The notes: generated from the letters alone by a model not told the origin. Counted from the first letter of the stretch, positions 36,439 through 45,407 are shown. The stretch: 64,000 bases of DNA from Candidatus Poribacteria bacterium (GCA_022828145.1 JAJEJA010000095.1:1-64000), one strand, 5' to 3'. A program made the numbers and translations.

Positions 36439-37920
36439 CTAATATACATTACACGGCAGACGAATTTCAAATGTAGTTCCATCAGAACTACTTTCTACTA
36501 ACCTAATACTACCGTGATGATAGTCTCTAATAATCCGTCGTACGATAGTCAACCCAAGTCCCCAACCGTGTGTTTTTGTTGTCATACCTGGTTCAAATAT
36601 TGCCCGTTGATTTTCTGCTGCAATACCACTTCCGTTATCCGAATAACGTATGATCACTTGCTTATGTCGATTGTCATATTCTGGTTCTATTTCAATCTGT
36701 CCGACCTCTTTTTGCATTGCATCCAATGAGTTACGAATTAAATTCTCAAAAACCCACTGTAGCAATTGTGCATTACCTATAATGACAGGCACATTATAAG
36801 GTGTAATACCGATATCAACATCACGACTAATCTGAGGCAGTCGCTTCTCAAAGTATGTTAGAACTTCGGCGAGTACCTCTGCGAGGTCCACCTCAGTCAT
36901 AGTTGGTTCAGTGCCGATCAAGCCAAATCTTGTAGTCGTTTTCTGCAATCGTTCAAGGTCGTTCTGCATGTTTGCAGATAGTTCCCCAAGGACTCTGTCC
37001 CCTGTTTCCTCACTGTGTTCATCTAATAGTTCTGTCCATGCTAACAGAGCCGAGATAGGCGTACCGAGTTGATGTGCGGTCTCTTTGGCTAATCCTCCCC
37101 ATATTGCTGCATGTTCATAAGATTTTATCCGCATATAGATCAGAAGGGAACCAAAACCGAAAAGCAAGAAAACAACTGCCAATACAATGGGTGTTACCAA
37201 TAAACCGTAAAACGATCTAATCTCATAGTAGAAATACCCTTCTTGCCATTCTGGTATAGTCTGAATTGCTGCGAAAGAAAGTGTATTTTGAACAAATGTT
37301 TTTGCGCGTTCTTTCTCTTCAAGAGTCGCCTTTTCGGCAGTGAGTACATCGTTCCACATCTGCCATTTTTGTGGCGTTTTATCAGTATCCGTTATTGCGA
37401 ATGGGAGTTGTGCCATCTCACTCGGTGCCACATCCCCATAGTAGAAATATCCCGCAATTTTTCTATCTTCTTGAAGGAACGGTATTTTTCTCGGATCATT
37501 CTTACTTCTCATCCGTTCCAAAGATGAGCGTAATAGTGCTTGCTCTGTATCTGTTAACGAAATAGTACCATCTTCGTTGACTTTTTCATCTAATTTTGTA
37601 TCAACACCTTGAGAAATTTCAACATTCCCATCAGAGTCCGTTATAATAAAAGAGAACCGACGCACCCTATTCTCAGCATAAAGTTCCTGCCGCATGACTG
37701 AAAGTAAACGTTCCTGCAATTCCCGATCTTCAATACTCGGTAATTCAATCGCAAGATTCACAAAAATTTCTATCTGTGATTCTATTTCAGCATTTAAATC
37801 TGAAATTTGACGCGTATAATACGTAAATACAATAATCAGTATAACTACACCAACACTGAAATAGATGAGCATTAACCGACTGGTCGGGTAAGTAGAAGTA
37901 ATGTTACGATACCACCTCAA
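36439..37920 (-). CDS. PorY-like sensor histidine kinase
   Basis: Membrane sensor kinase of 493 residues. Two membrane spans (about 16-35 and 232-260) enclose a periplasmic sensor of about 195 residues with no recognisable fold. The dimerisation/phosphoacceptor helix has H283 in 'GLAKETAHQLGTPISALLAW', the same motif as PorY kinases. The catalytic domain has the N box 'FENLIRNSLDAM', G1 'DNGSGIA' and G2 'TKTHGWGLGLTI'. It heads the operon with the PorX-like regulator (18-base gap), so phosphotransfer to D58 of that protein is expected. The signal sensed is unknown. Confidence 0.88.
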   Translation of the reverse strand: MRWYRNITSTYPTSRLMLIYFSVGVVILIIVFTYYTRQISDLNAEIESQIEIFVNLAIELPSIEDRELQERLLSVMRQELYAENRVRRFSFIITDSDGNVEISQGVDTKLDEKVNEDGTISLTDTEQALLRSSLERMRSKNDPRKIPFLQEDRKIAGYFYYGDVAPSEMAQLPFAITDTDKTPQKWQMWNDVLTAEKATLEEKERAKTFVQNTLSFAAIQTIPEWQEGYFYYEIRSFYGLLVTPIVLAVVFLLFGFGSLLIYMRIKSYEHAAIWGGLAKETAHQLGTPISALLAWTELLDEHSEETGDRVLGELSANMQNDLERLQKTTTRFGLIGTEPTMTEVDLAEVLAEVLTYFEKRLPQISRDVDIGITPYNVPVIIGNAQLLQWVFENLIRNSLDAMQKEVGQIEIEPEYDNRHKQVIIRYSDNGSGIAAENQRAIFEPGMTTKTHGWGLGLTIVRRIIRDYHHGSIRLVESSSDGTTFEIRLPCNVY

Positions 37921-38032
37921 TATAACGACCTCTAAGCAAATTTATACGCTTCAAACATATCGGTACACTAATATTATATCTTAAATGATGCCTTATTTCA
38001 AGTAAGTTATTTTTCACTTCTCTATTAGTGCC

Positions 38033-38062
38033 TTGACATCTTACTACTATGCAAGATACAAT
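38033..38062 (+). promoter_or_regulatory. Promoter of HAD hydrolase gene
   Basis: TTGACA (38033-38038), 18-base spacer, TACAAT (38057-38062), about 45 bases upstream of the ATG. The perfect -35 box makes this a likely sigma70-type promoter. Confidence 0.6.
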
Positions 38063-38107
38063 GAAAGATGGATTAGATAGTAAAAAATGTAACAATAAGG
38101 AGAATTA

Positions 38108-38836
38108 ATGCTCAAAGCAATTACATTTGATTTCTGGCAAACGCTTTATGCAGATTCACTCGAGAATTGGAAAAGGCGACAGGTAATACGGGTAAAGAAA
38201 TGTCATGATTATCTAAACAGTCAAGGACACTCTTGTGAAATAAGTCAGGTAGAAACAGGAATGGATGACGCATATAATGTTGCGATGTCCCGATGGTACC
38301 AACATAAAGGCGTTTCTGTAGAAACATGTATGATGACCTTCGCTGAAACGCTTGAAATTACGCTTGATGAAACAGAAATCGCAGCTATTATCGAGTGTCT
38401 GGGAAGTGCTTTCTTGGCATCTCCACCTGTTCTCATTCAACATATTAAACCTGTGTTAGCAAACCTTAGCAAACTATATCCACTGGGGATTATTTCAGAT
38501 TCCGCATTGACACCAGGACGTTACGCGCGACAACTCATGGAACGTGACGATATTCTGCAATACTTTTCTGTCTTTACTTTTTCTGATGAAACAGCACATA
38601 CAAAGCCTGAAGTTATCCAATTTCATTCTACTTTGAAAAAATTAAACGCAAAACCTGCCGAAGCTGTGCACATCGGAGACATCGTTAGAACCGACATTGT
38701 AGGGGCAAAAAATGCGGGGATGAAAGCAATACGGTTCGCGGGCATTAATAAGTCGGAAAGCAACGACACACTTAGTGATGCTGTCATAAATGATTATAGA
38801 CAACTGGAAAGCACTATCGCAGAACTTTCAAAATAA
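38108..38836 (+). CDS. HAD-superfamily hydrolase
   Basis: Phosphatase-like protein of 242 residues. Motif I is 'ITFDFWQTL' with nucleophile D8; the usual second Asp is Trp (W10), as in the 'DFWxT' subgroup. Motif II is 'LGIISDS', motif III Lys in 'HTKPEVIQF', motif IV 'HIGDIVRTDIVGAKNAGM'. A helical cap lies between motifs I and II. The substrate is unknown, and the missing acid/base Asp may slow or change catalysis. AAGGAGAA precedes the ATG. It is a single gene, divergent from the kinase operon. Confidence 0.85.
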   Translation: MLKAITFDFWQTLYADSLENWKRRQVIRVKKCHDYLNSQGHSCEISQVETGMDDAYNVAMSRWYQHKGVSVETCMMTFAETLEITLDETEIAAIIECLGSAFLASPPVLIQHIKPVLANLSKLYPLGIISDSALTPGRYARQLMERDDILQYFSVFTFSDETAHTKPEVIQFHSTLKKLNAKPAEAVHIGDIVRTDIVGAKNAGMKAIRFAGINKSESNDTLSDAVINDYRQLESTIAELSK

Positions 38837-38880
38837 GGCAAAACAACTTAAAAAGTTGGGCGACGCAAGTTAAAGGTCCT

Positions 38881-39046
38881 ATATTGAACGTGAGTTTGAT
38901 AAATCGGAACAAATAACTTACGTAGGTTGGGTTGAGGCACGAAACCCAACATCTTGACCCATTATAGAGCACTACATGTTGGGTTTCGTGCCTCTACCCA
39001 ACCTACAATGAATATTGTATTTAATTATCAAACTCACGTTATATTG
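38881..39046. repeat. Nested palindromic repeat element
   Basis: Outer arms AACGTGAGTTTGATAA (38887-38902) and its exact inverse (39025-39040) enclose a second palindrome: 31-base arms at 38922-38952 and 38976-39006 that match at all but one position and begin GTAGGTTGGGT. It ends about 30 bases ahead of the next start codon. The inner GTAGGTTGGGT...ACCCAACCTAC type is a known dispersed bacterial repeat family, as I recall. No gene is inside. Confidence 0.8.
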
Positions 39047-39077
39047 ATAGAGTGCTATGAAGAAAACGGAGGAAAAA

Positions 39078-39986
39078 GTGAAAAAAATACTTGTCACAGG
39101 GGGAACCGGTTTTATCGGGAAAAAAGTTTGTGATACCCTCCACAATAAAGATTATGATGTAAATGTAGTGTCCCGTAATCCTGAAAAAGCAAAAGCTGAA
39201 TTAGGACAATTAGGAGAAATACACGGTTGGAATCCAGAAACAGAACAACTCCCCACAGAAGCTATATCGGATACAAATGCCGTAATTCATCTCGCAGGAG
39301 AAACGATCGCAGGCAGGTGGAACAGTGAAAAAAAGCGAAGAATACGGGACAGTCGTGTCTTATCTACCCGAAACCTTGTTGAATCTTGTGCTAATGTTGA
39401 ATCCAAACCGACAGCATTGATATGTGCATCAGCAATCGGATTATATGGAGACAGCGGAGACAATAGCTTTACTGAGGAAACACCTCCGGGTACAGATTAC
39501 CTCGCTGAGGTTTGTAAAGAATGGGAAACTGAAGCATACAAGGCAAGTGAACTTGGAATACGGGTTGTAACTGTGCGAATCGGACTTGTCCTTGGTTTAG
39601 GTGGCGGCATGCTGCAACAAGTTCTAACGCCATTTAGAATAGGAGTCGGGGGGAAACTCGGAAGTGGACAACAGTGGATGTCGTGGATTCATGTAGACGA
39701 TGTTGTTGGAATCATATTACACGCATTGGAAAACGGTAGTATCAATGGTGCATTGAATGCGACAGCACCTGTGCCGGTAAGGAACATTGAGTTCACAAAA
39801 GCTCTCGGTTCAGTACTTCGTAAGCCAACTATGCTTCCAGTGCCCAACTTCGGACTAAAGTTAATGATGGGTGAGTTTGCAGATTTTGTGCTGTTGAGTC
39901 AGAAAGTCCTTCCTGAAAAAACAGAAGCAACCGGCTATGAATTTCAGTTTACAACGATTGATTCGGCTCTCTCTGATCTGCTATAA
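39078..39986 (+). CDS. TIGR01777-family NAD-dependent epimerase-like protein
   Basis: Extended SDR-type Rossmann protein of 302 residues, relative of E. coli YfcH. 'KILVTGGTGFIGKKVC' binds the dinucleotide; 'AVIHLAGETIAGRWNSEKK', 'ALICASAIGLYG' and 'WMSWIHVDDVVGIILHAL' are characteristic of the family, whose reaction is unknown. I start it at the GTG at 39078, 5 bases after GGAGG; an ATG 21 bases upstream lies before that site. It follows a palindromic repeat element. Confidence 0.9.
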   Translation: MKKILVTGGTGFIGKKVCDTLHNKDYDVNVVSRNPEKAKAELGQLGEIHGWNPETEQLPTEAISDTNAVIHLAGETIAGRWNSEKKRRIRDSRVLSTRNLVESCANVESKPTALICASAIGLYGDSGDNSFTEETPPGTDYLAEVCKEWETEAYKASELGIRVVTVRIGLVLGLGGGMLQQVLTPFRIGVGGKLGSGQQWMSWIHVDDVVGIILHALENGSINGALNATAPVPVRNIEFTKALGSVLRKPTMLPVPNFGLKLMMGEFADFVLLSQKVLPEKTEATGYEFQFTTIDSALSDLL

Positions 39987-40109
39987 AGCAACATAAGACA
40001 ACAGATGATAGAAAACTGATTGCACTCGGCGGGTGAGGAATGATATACTTACACTCACACACCGTGAAGGTGTAATAGTAGATAGTCCATTCTAATTGTT
40101 CGTGTAAAG

Positions 40110-40175
40110 GTCGCGATTCGGAGATCGCTCCTACCAATGGACTGCTTATGGTAGGAGGGAACTCCGATTCCCGAC
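40110..40175. repeat. Imperfect 27-bp inverted repeat
   Basis: Two 27-base arms (40110-40136 and 40149-40175) match at 23 positions when one is inverted, with a 12-base loop; both contain CTCCTACCA or its inverse. It lies in the 260-base gap between two oxidoreductase genes. This looks like a member of a dispersed palindromic repeat family. The four mismatches are all within the stem's outer half. Confidence 0.7.
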
Positions 40176-40247
40176 TATTGCTTATACCCACAAGTTTAGT
40201 CTGGATTATTCAATAGATCTAAAGAGAAAATCAAGAGGAATTCATAG

Positions 40248-41009
40248 ATGCGATTAAGAGATAAAGTTGTATTGATAGGCGGAGCTGGCTCAAATATGAG
40301 CCGTGCATCAGCACTGCTTTTTGCTCAAGAAGGGGCAAAAGTAGCACTCGCCGCGCGGACAAACGAAAAGATGCAGGAAACAGCACAACGTATACGTGAA
40401 AACGGTGGAGATGTACTAACACACCAAACAGACTTAGCTGATGCATCACAAGTAGATTCTTTGATCAATGCTACAGTGGCTGAATTTGGTGGAATCGATT
40501 GCTTTATACACGCTGCAGGAGGGTTCTTCTCAACCGAACATGATATTACTGCAATGGATCCTGAATTCTGGGACGGTGCGTTAGAAAACAACCTGAGAAC
40601 ACTCTTCAATCCTGTTCGGAAACTTGTCCCGATTTTAGAGAAACGTGGAGGCGGATGCATCATCACCATTTCAGCAGGGGCACGAGTACGTCAAGATGCA
40701 AATGCTGCTTATGCTGCAGCAAAAGCGGGTATGGTTGCTACTGCAAAGAATCTTGCGAAAGAACTGTATGAAAAGAACATCCGCGTCCATGCATTATGTC
40801 CAGGGATCATCTGGGATCCGCTACCAGATGGAGAGATCGCTCCAGTTGCAGCACAATTAGAGAGATTAGGTAATCCAATTGACGTAGCATACGCTGCATT
40901 ATGGTTGTGTTCAGATGAGGCTGCGTGGGTTACAGGTCTGGAATTGACGGTTGATGGTGGTGATGCGCTGTTCATTGACTCGCCAAGTCGACGAAAGGTC
41001 TTAATGTAA
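40248..41009 (+). CDS. SDR-family oxidoreductase
   Basis: Short-chain dehydrogenase of 253 residues. Catalytic 'Y-x-x-x-K' is in 'NAAYAAAKAGMVA' with the Ser in 'IITISAGA'; 'DCFIHAAGGFF' is the NNAG-type motif. The dinucleotide loop reads 'LIGGAGSNMSRASA' instead of the usual TGxxxGIG, so cofactor binding is a variant. The C-terminus 'EAAWVTGLELTVDGGDALF' is typical. Substrate unknown. A ribosome site AGAGGAA precedes the ATG. A single gene, convergent with the phosphoesterase gene. Confidence 0.88.
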   Translation: MRLRDKVVLIGGAGSNMSRASALLFAQEGAKVALAARTNEKMQETAQRIRENGGDVLTHQTDLADASQVDSLINATVAEFGGIDCFIHAAGGFFSTEHDITAMDPEFWDGALENNLRTLFNPVRKLVPILEKRGGGCIITISAGARVRQDANAAYAAAKAGMVATAKNLAKELYEKNIRVHALCPGIIWDPLPDGEIAPVAAQLERLGNPIDVAYAALWLCSDEAAWVTGLELTVDGGDALFIDSPSRRKVLM

Positions 41010-41019
41010 TTACTATCGG

Positions 41020-42657
41020 TCAGTGCACCCTGATGATCCGACGGCCTGTGAAAGTTTGACCAAACATATCAGTTGTCCTGACATATATAACATGCGTTCC
41101 TTTAGGAGTGTTCTCTGGAAGTTTAGCTTGCCAGATATGCGTTGATTTCGGCACACCGTAAAGTAGTCGTTTCCCCCTATCGGGTAGTTCGGTTTCTTCC
41201 TTCAACAGCAACTCCATTGAATCGCGTATTGCAGCATGTATTTTCCGCTCAATATGGTAATTCTCGTCCCTCTTTTTGAGATCTTGAAAGTACGGGTCCT
41301 TCTGCGGCATATAGGTCATCGTTTGCCATTTCCCATCTGCACCAAGTCGGATTTCAACCTTTGACCTTTTTGTTCCGCCGAAGATATTAACGAGAACATC
41401 AGTTTTGGCAATTTCTGTTAGGGGAACTTCCCAAGGTGCCCAAATATTCATCTGATAATTTGCAGGACGCCGGGCAGCTTTAAACCGAATTGAATATTGA
41501 TTCCCACTAAATGTGAATATTCCATATCCGTTCGGGGCACCATCCCGCATCGTTGTGTGTGGAATACCGATCTCATCAAGCGTTCCTTGCCACCAACTTC
41601 CTGAAGTGGTTGCATGGTTATGGTGATGATGTAGATCCTCTCCATGCCAACCGTGTTCCGCACCAAGGAAGTCATCCCTTTGTAAATGGGTATGTGCAGA
41701 CAACGTTAATGTGTTAGGTCGATCCTCAAGTAGTTTCATCAATTCCTTCACATTACGCATCTCGGTCAATGGAATGTGCATGGATACAACAACGAGCTGA
41801 TCTTTCGGAACCAGAGCAAGATCGTTCCGAATAAAAGTCAGTTGTCTATCCCCCAACTCACAGATATATGGGGGGTTATCCTCTTTTTCAGGTAGAAAAA
41901 TCACATTGTCTATATTAATGAAATGAACAGGGCCCCAATCAAAGGAGTAGCACGTGGGTCCGTAAACTCTTTCATAAGTTTCGTCGGCGTAACGGTCATC
42001 TGAAACGAGACGGTTCATATCATGATTACCATATACGTTGAACCACGGGATACCTATCGTAGCAATCACTTCATTAAGAGGTTGAAATAAGTTCAAATCG
42101 TCACCCACCAGATCGCCAAGACTGAGCCCGAAAACTGCATCTGTCCCGATAACCTCTTCAATAACATCGTGTGCTAACCACGCAATTTCACGCATATTAC
42201 GGGGTTGTGTGTCCCCGAAGACGAGCACCTTGAAAGTATCAGATTCGTCCTGCACAGTAAGTGGAAAATCAATAGACTCAGGCAACGGACCGGTAGGTGC
42301 GACCCCTGGATACTTTAATCCGGTCGGTGAACCCTGCGGTTTGTGAATGTAATAGAATCTTGGAAGTCGATTCTTGTCAACAGGTATCATAAATCCACGA
42401 GGTTTAATAACAAAAACAATACTGTCTTCACTGACTGCAAGCGAGTATTTTCCATTAGCGTCTGTCTGCACTACATCTTGACCATTAGAGACACGAACGC
42501 CAGCCAATCCTTTCTCATTGTCATCCTTCATCTGATTACGATTAGAATCCAAAAATACAGTGCCAGATGCGGTTGAATTGTCTGCTACACCCTCTACAAT
42601 CCAGCAAAACGTGAGAATACCGATTAAAAATGAGATCTTCCATTGCTTGTAAATCAT
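41020..42657 (-). CDS. Exported calcineurin-like metallophosphoesterase
   Basis: Secreted protein of 545 residues. Signal peptide 'ISFLIGILTFCWIVEGVA'; then an SdrD-B/carboxypeptidase-regulatory-like beta domain (about 28-115, 'VFLDSNRNQMKDDNEKGLAG', the MetallophosN type); then the phosphoesterase core with 'VLVFGDTQPR', 'GLSLGDLVGDD', 'NVYGNHDMN', 'VVSMHIPL' and 'LSAHTHLQ', a complete two-metal set; then a C-terminal beta domain. The start is moved to the ATG with AAGGAG 7 bases upstream; the longer open frame adds 36 residues without a site. It probably cleaves phosphate esters at the surface. Confidence 0.9.
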   Translation of the reverse strand: MIYKQWKISFLIGILTFCWIVEGVADNSTASGTVFLDSNRNQMKDDNEKGLAGVRVSNGQDVVQTDANGKYSLAVSEDSIVFVIKPRGFMIPVDKNRLPRFYYIHKPQGSPTGLKYPGVAPTGPLPESIDFPLTVQDESDTFKVLVFGDTQPRNMREIAWLAHDVIEEVIGTDAVFGLSLGDLVGDDLNLFQPLNEVIATIGIPWFNVYGNHDMNRLVSDDRYADETYERVYGPTCYSFDWGPVHFINIDNVIFLPEKEDNPPYICELGDRQLTFIRNDLALVPKDQLVVVSMHIPLTEMRNVKELMKLLEDRPNTLTLSAHTHLQRDDFLGAEHGWHGEDLHHHHNHATTSGSWWQGTLDEIGIPHTTMRDGAPNGYGIFTFSGNQYSIRFKAARRPANYQMNIWAPWEVPLTEIAKTDVLVNIFGGTKRSKVEIRLGADGKWQTMTYMPQKDPYFQDLKKRDENYHIERKIHAAIRDSMELLLKEETELPDRGKRLLYGVPKSTHIWQAKLPENTPKGTHVIYVRTTDMFGQTFTGRRIIRVH

Positions 42658-42965
42658 ACGATTCTCCTTAATAAGAACTTTATTCCAACCCCCACTCATG
42701 ACGGAGTTCAACCATCGATTTATAAGTTGCCCCTTTGTTGTAAAAATTACCGAGCCAACTACCATTTTAACTGAATCTTGATCTGTTTTAGTCCCAATAT
42801 GAACAATGCGACGATATTCAGCACGTTCTGATCCATTTTGATAAATGAGACGTTATTAATTTGACTTAGGTTGAAACCAGATGTTTTGGCATTGGTTGTT
42901 ATGGCATGATTTGAAAAATATAAAAAATGTAAATTGTATCTCTCTGAGATCCATACCAAAAAAGA

Positions 42966-42994
42966 TTGCATACACCTAAGAAACGTGTTATAAT
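42966..42994 (+). promoter_or_regulatory. Promoter of rpsB operon
   Basis: TTGCAT (42966-42971), 17-base spacer, TATAAT (42989-42994). Transcription would start near 43001 and give a leader of about 135 bases before rpsB. Confidence 0.72.
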
Positions 42995-43017
42995 TACTAT
43001 GATTTTATGCAAGAAAC

Positions 43018-43083
43018 ACACCTCCAGATGTGCACGGCGGGTTCTCTCAAAATGTGAGGCTGTTGCAGATGTGAAGGAGGTGG
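43018..43083 (+). promoter_or_regulatory. Structured rpsB leader
   Basis: CACCTCC (43019-43025) can pair with GGAGGTG (43076-43082), closing a 50-base domain that carries two copies of CAGATGTG (43026-43033 and 43066-43073) and a small internal stem. The closing stem masks a GGAGG that is not the rpsB ribosome site (that lies at 43127-43132). Autoregulation by S2 through a leader is known in other bacteria; this one is inferred from position and pairing. Confidence 0.45.
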
Positions 43084-43136
43084 ACGCCTAAACCCAATAA
43101 TGAGCATTAAGTCTCATACAAACCCAGGAGGTAATT

Positions 43137-44036
43137 TTGCCAGTTACAATGAAAGAACTCCTTGAATGTGGAGTTCATTTTGGACACCAAACCCGACGCT
43201 GGAACCCAAAGATGGCAGAATACATCTTTGCGGAGCGAAACGGTATATACATTATTGATTTACAGAAGACCCTAAGAATGTTGGAAACTGCAGTAGAGTT
43301 CGTACAAACCGTTGCTGCACAAGGCGGTTCAGTGCTTTTTGTGGGAACAAAACGACAGTCACAGGAAGCAGTGTTAGAGGAAGCAATGCGTTGTAGTATG
43401 TTCTATGTTAATCACCGATGGTTAGGAGGTATGCTAACTAACTTTCAAACGATTAGACAGAGCATCAGTAAATTAGAGGAACTTGAAACTGAAGAAGAGA
43501 GCGGTGAACTGGAAAAACGACCGAAGAAAGAGATTATCCGTTTAATGCGAGAGAAAGGGAAGTTGGCAAATAACCTGACTGGTATAAAAGAAATGTCAAT
43601 TCTCCCTGCTGTTGTTATTGTTACAGACACTCGAAAAGAACACACAGCTATTGCAGAAGCAAACAAACTCGGTATTCCAATCATCGCGATAGTAGATACA
43701 AACTGTGATCCCGACCCAATTGATTTACCCATCCCAGGGAACGATGACGCTATCCGGTCAATTCGCCTTATATGTTCTGTTCTCGCTGAAGCTGTTATTG
43801 AAGGACGTGGTGATGCGGTTGAAGGTGCAGAAGTTGAAGCAGGAGATGGAAAGTCGGCAGAGAGTCAGTTAGATAAGGTCGCTGAAGTGGAACGTCATGA
43901 ACAGCAGACTGCACAGATTCTGGATGTTGAACAACTTTCTGCTGAGCCAGAGACGATCGGTGATGGAGAACAACGACAAACGCGCCAACAACGTCCGAAG
44001 AAAAGACCTGGACGCCCACGACGCTCCCCACAGTAA
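43137..44036 (+). CDS. rpsB: 30S ribosomal protein S2 with C-terminal extension
   Basis: Small-subunit protein of 299 residues. '[20 protein letters not shown]', '[13 protein letters not shown]', '[12 protein letters not shown]' and '[29 protein letters not shown]' are diagnostic. It starts at TTG with AGGAGG 6 bases upstream. The core ends near 228; the remaining 70 residues are an acidic then Gln/Arg-rich tail ending '[12 protein letters not shown]', which contains an AT-hook-like GRP motif. First gene of the rpsB-priA cluster. Confidence 0.97.
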   Translation: MPVTMKELLECGVHFGHQTRRWNPKMAEYIFAERNGIYIIDLQKTLRMLETAVEFVQTVAAQGGSVLFVGTKRQSQEAVLEEAMRCSMFYVNHRWLGGMLTNFQTIRQSISKLEELETEEESGELEKRPKKEIIRLMREKGKLANNLTGIKEMSILPAVVIVTDTRKEHTAIAEANKLGIPIIAIVDTNCDPDPIDLPIPGNDDAIRSIRLICSVLAEAVIEGRGDAVEGAEVEAGDGKSAESQLDKVAEVERHEQQTAQILDVEQLSAEPETIGDGEQRQTRQQRPKKRPGRPRRSPQ

Positions 44037-44156
44037 TTCAATAGGTAAATCAATAACCAGTTTTATATCCTGCGGAGGCACAATGTAGGGTTCTAACTTC
44101 AAAATTCACAAAGATTACTCATGTTAGCAATGTAAAGCACCTAAATTGGAGGAAAA

Positions 44157-44750
44157 ATGGCTATTACAGCAAAAATGGTCAGTGAACTGCGTTCGCGCAC
44201 GGGGGCAGGGATTATGGATTGCAAAAAGGCATTGACTGAAACGGAAGGAGATGTTGATGCTGCAATTAAGAAACTTCGTGAGCAGGGCTTAAAAGCTTCT
44301 GAAGTAAAAGGCGGACGTGCAACTGAAGAGGGACTTATTATCTCATATATACATCCTGGAAATCGAGTCGGCACAATGGTGGAATTAAACTGCGAAACTG
44401 ACTTCGTCGCAAGAACAGAACAATTCCAAAAATTAGCAACAGAGATTGCTATGCAAGTCGCTGCTGCAAAACCGAGATACGTCAACGAGGATGAGGTCCC
44501 CGCAGAAGAACTTGATGCAGAAAAAACAATATTGAAGACACAAGCTCTACAGGAAGGAAAACCTGACCATATTGTTGATAAAATTGTTCAAGGACGGCTT
44601 TCTAAATTCTATTCGGAAGCATGTCTACTAAAACAACCTTACATTCGCGATGCCGATAAAACTATTGAAGACCTCGTCAAGGACGCAATTGCACAGCTTG
44701 GTGAGAATATCGTAGTTAAGCGGTTTGTGCTTTATGTCCTCGGGCAGTAA
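44157..44750 (+). CDS. tsf: Elongation factor Ts
   Basis: Guanine-nucleotide exchange factor for EF-Tu, 197 residues. 'MVSELRSRTGAGIMDCKKAL' in the UBA-type N-terminal domain and 'VELNCETDFVARTEQF' in the core are signatures. It is of the short type with a single core domain copy, as in cyanobacteria and Thermus. GGAGG lies 6 bases before the ATG. It follows rpsB by 120 bases. Confidence 0.97.
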   Translation: MAITAKMVSELRSRTGAGIMDCKKALTETEGDVDAAIKKLREQGLKASEVKGGRATEEGLIISYIHPGNRVGTMVELNCETDFVARTEQFQKLATEIAMQVAAAKPRYVNEDEVPAEELDAEKTILKTQALQEGKPDHIVDKIVQGRLSKFYSEACLLKQPYIRDADKTIEDLVKDAIAQLGENIVVKRFVLYVLGQ

Positions 44751-44817
44751 AGTCTAATCTGGACACGACACCTTACATCGGAATCAGCGAAAACAGAAAC
44801 AAAGAAAGGGAATTCAG

Positions 44818-45405
44818 ATGCAAGAAGTACTGAAAGATGCTGAATCACGAATGAAGAAATCGGTCGAATCAACAGCAAATAAGCTCTCACATGTACAGAC
44901 AGGACGCGCGACAACTGCGTTGTTAGACCAAGTGACAGTAAACTATTACGGCAGCAAAACACCTTTGAATCAAGTCGGAACGATCACAACTCCCGAACCG
45001 CATCAACTCGTCATCCAACCTTGGGACAAGACATTGATTACTGAAATAGAAAAGGCAATTGCTCAATCTGATTTAGGACTTGCGACAAGTAATGATGGCA
45101 GTATTATTCGTATCCAAGTACCAGAATTGACAACTGAACGGAGAGTTGAACTCACTAAACTCGTTAAGAAATTAGCCGAGGAAGGACGAGTTGCCATAAG
45201 AAACATACGCAGGGACGCTAACGATGCTATTAAGAAACTTGAAGGTGGCGATGCAAGCTCAGGCAGTAGAAGAAGCAAAGGTAGAGGCGGCGATAAAAAA
45301 TCTGGACGTACCGATGTTGATCCTGTACAGAACCTAACGGATACTTATGTCAACAAAATCAATGATTTAGCCGATACCAAAGAAGCTGAACTTTTAGAGA
45401 AATAA
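44818..45405 (+). CDS. frr: Ribosome recycling factor
   Basis: Splits post-termination ribosomes with EF-G, 195 residues. 'LSHVQTGRATTALLDQVTV', 'LVIQPWDKTLITEIEKAI' and 'RVAIRNIRRDANDAIKKLE' are typical. After the last there is a Gly/Ser/Lys/Arg-rich insertion ('GDASSGSRRSKGRGGDKKS') not found in E. coli RRF, followed by a normal C-terminal helix. AAAGG lies 12 bases upstream of the ATG. It directly follows tsf; pyrH, usually between them, is absent. Confidence 0.96.
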   Translation: MQEVLKDAESRMKKSVESTANKLSHVQTGRATTALLDQVTVNYYGSKTPLNQVGTITTPEPHQLVIQPWDKTLITEIEKAIAQSDLGLATSNDGSIIRIQVPELTTERRVELTKLVKKLAEEGRVAIRNIRRDANDAIKKLEGGDASSGSRRSKGRGGDKKSGRTDVDPVQNLTDTYVNKINDLADTKEAELLEK

Positions 45406-45407
45406 CC

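Larger units (their letters stand above)
42658..43136. other. Intergenic region before rpsB
   Basis: Divergent upstream regions of the phosphoesterase and rpsB genes. It holds no gene; the frames seen here lack ribosome sites. The part next to rpsB contains its promoter and leader, listed separately; nothing else stands out. Confidence 0.7.

Noticed and set aside
42759-42971. 70-codon minus-strand frame upstream of rpsB
   Set aside because: No ribosome site and it overlaps the rpsB promoter; product not protein-like.
43018-43083. Known metabolite riboswitch
   Set aside because: The pairing does not fit any riboswitch class I can name; position before rpsB favours a ribosomal leader.
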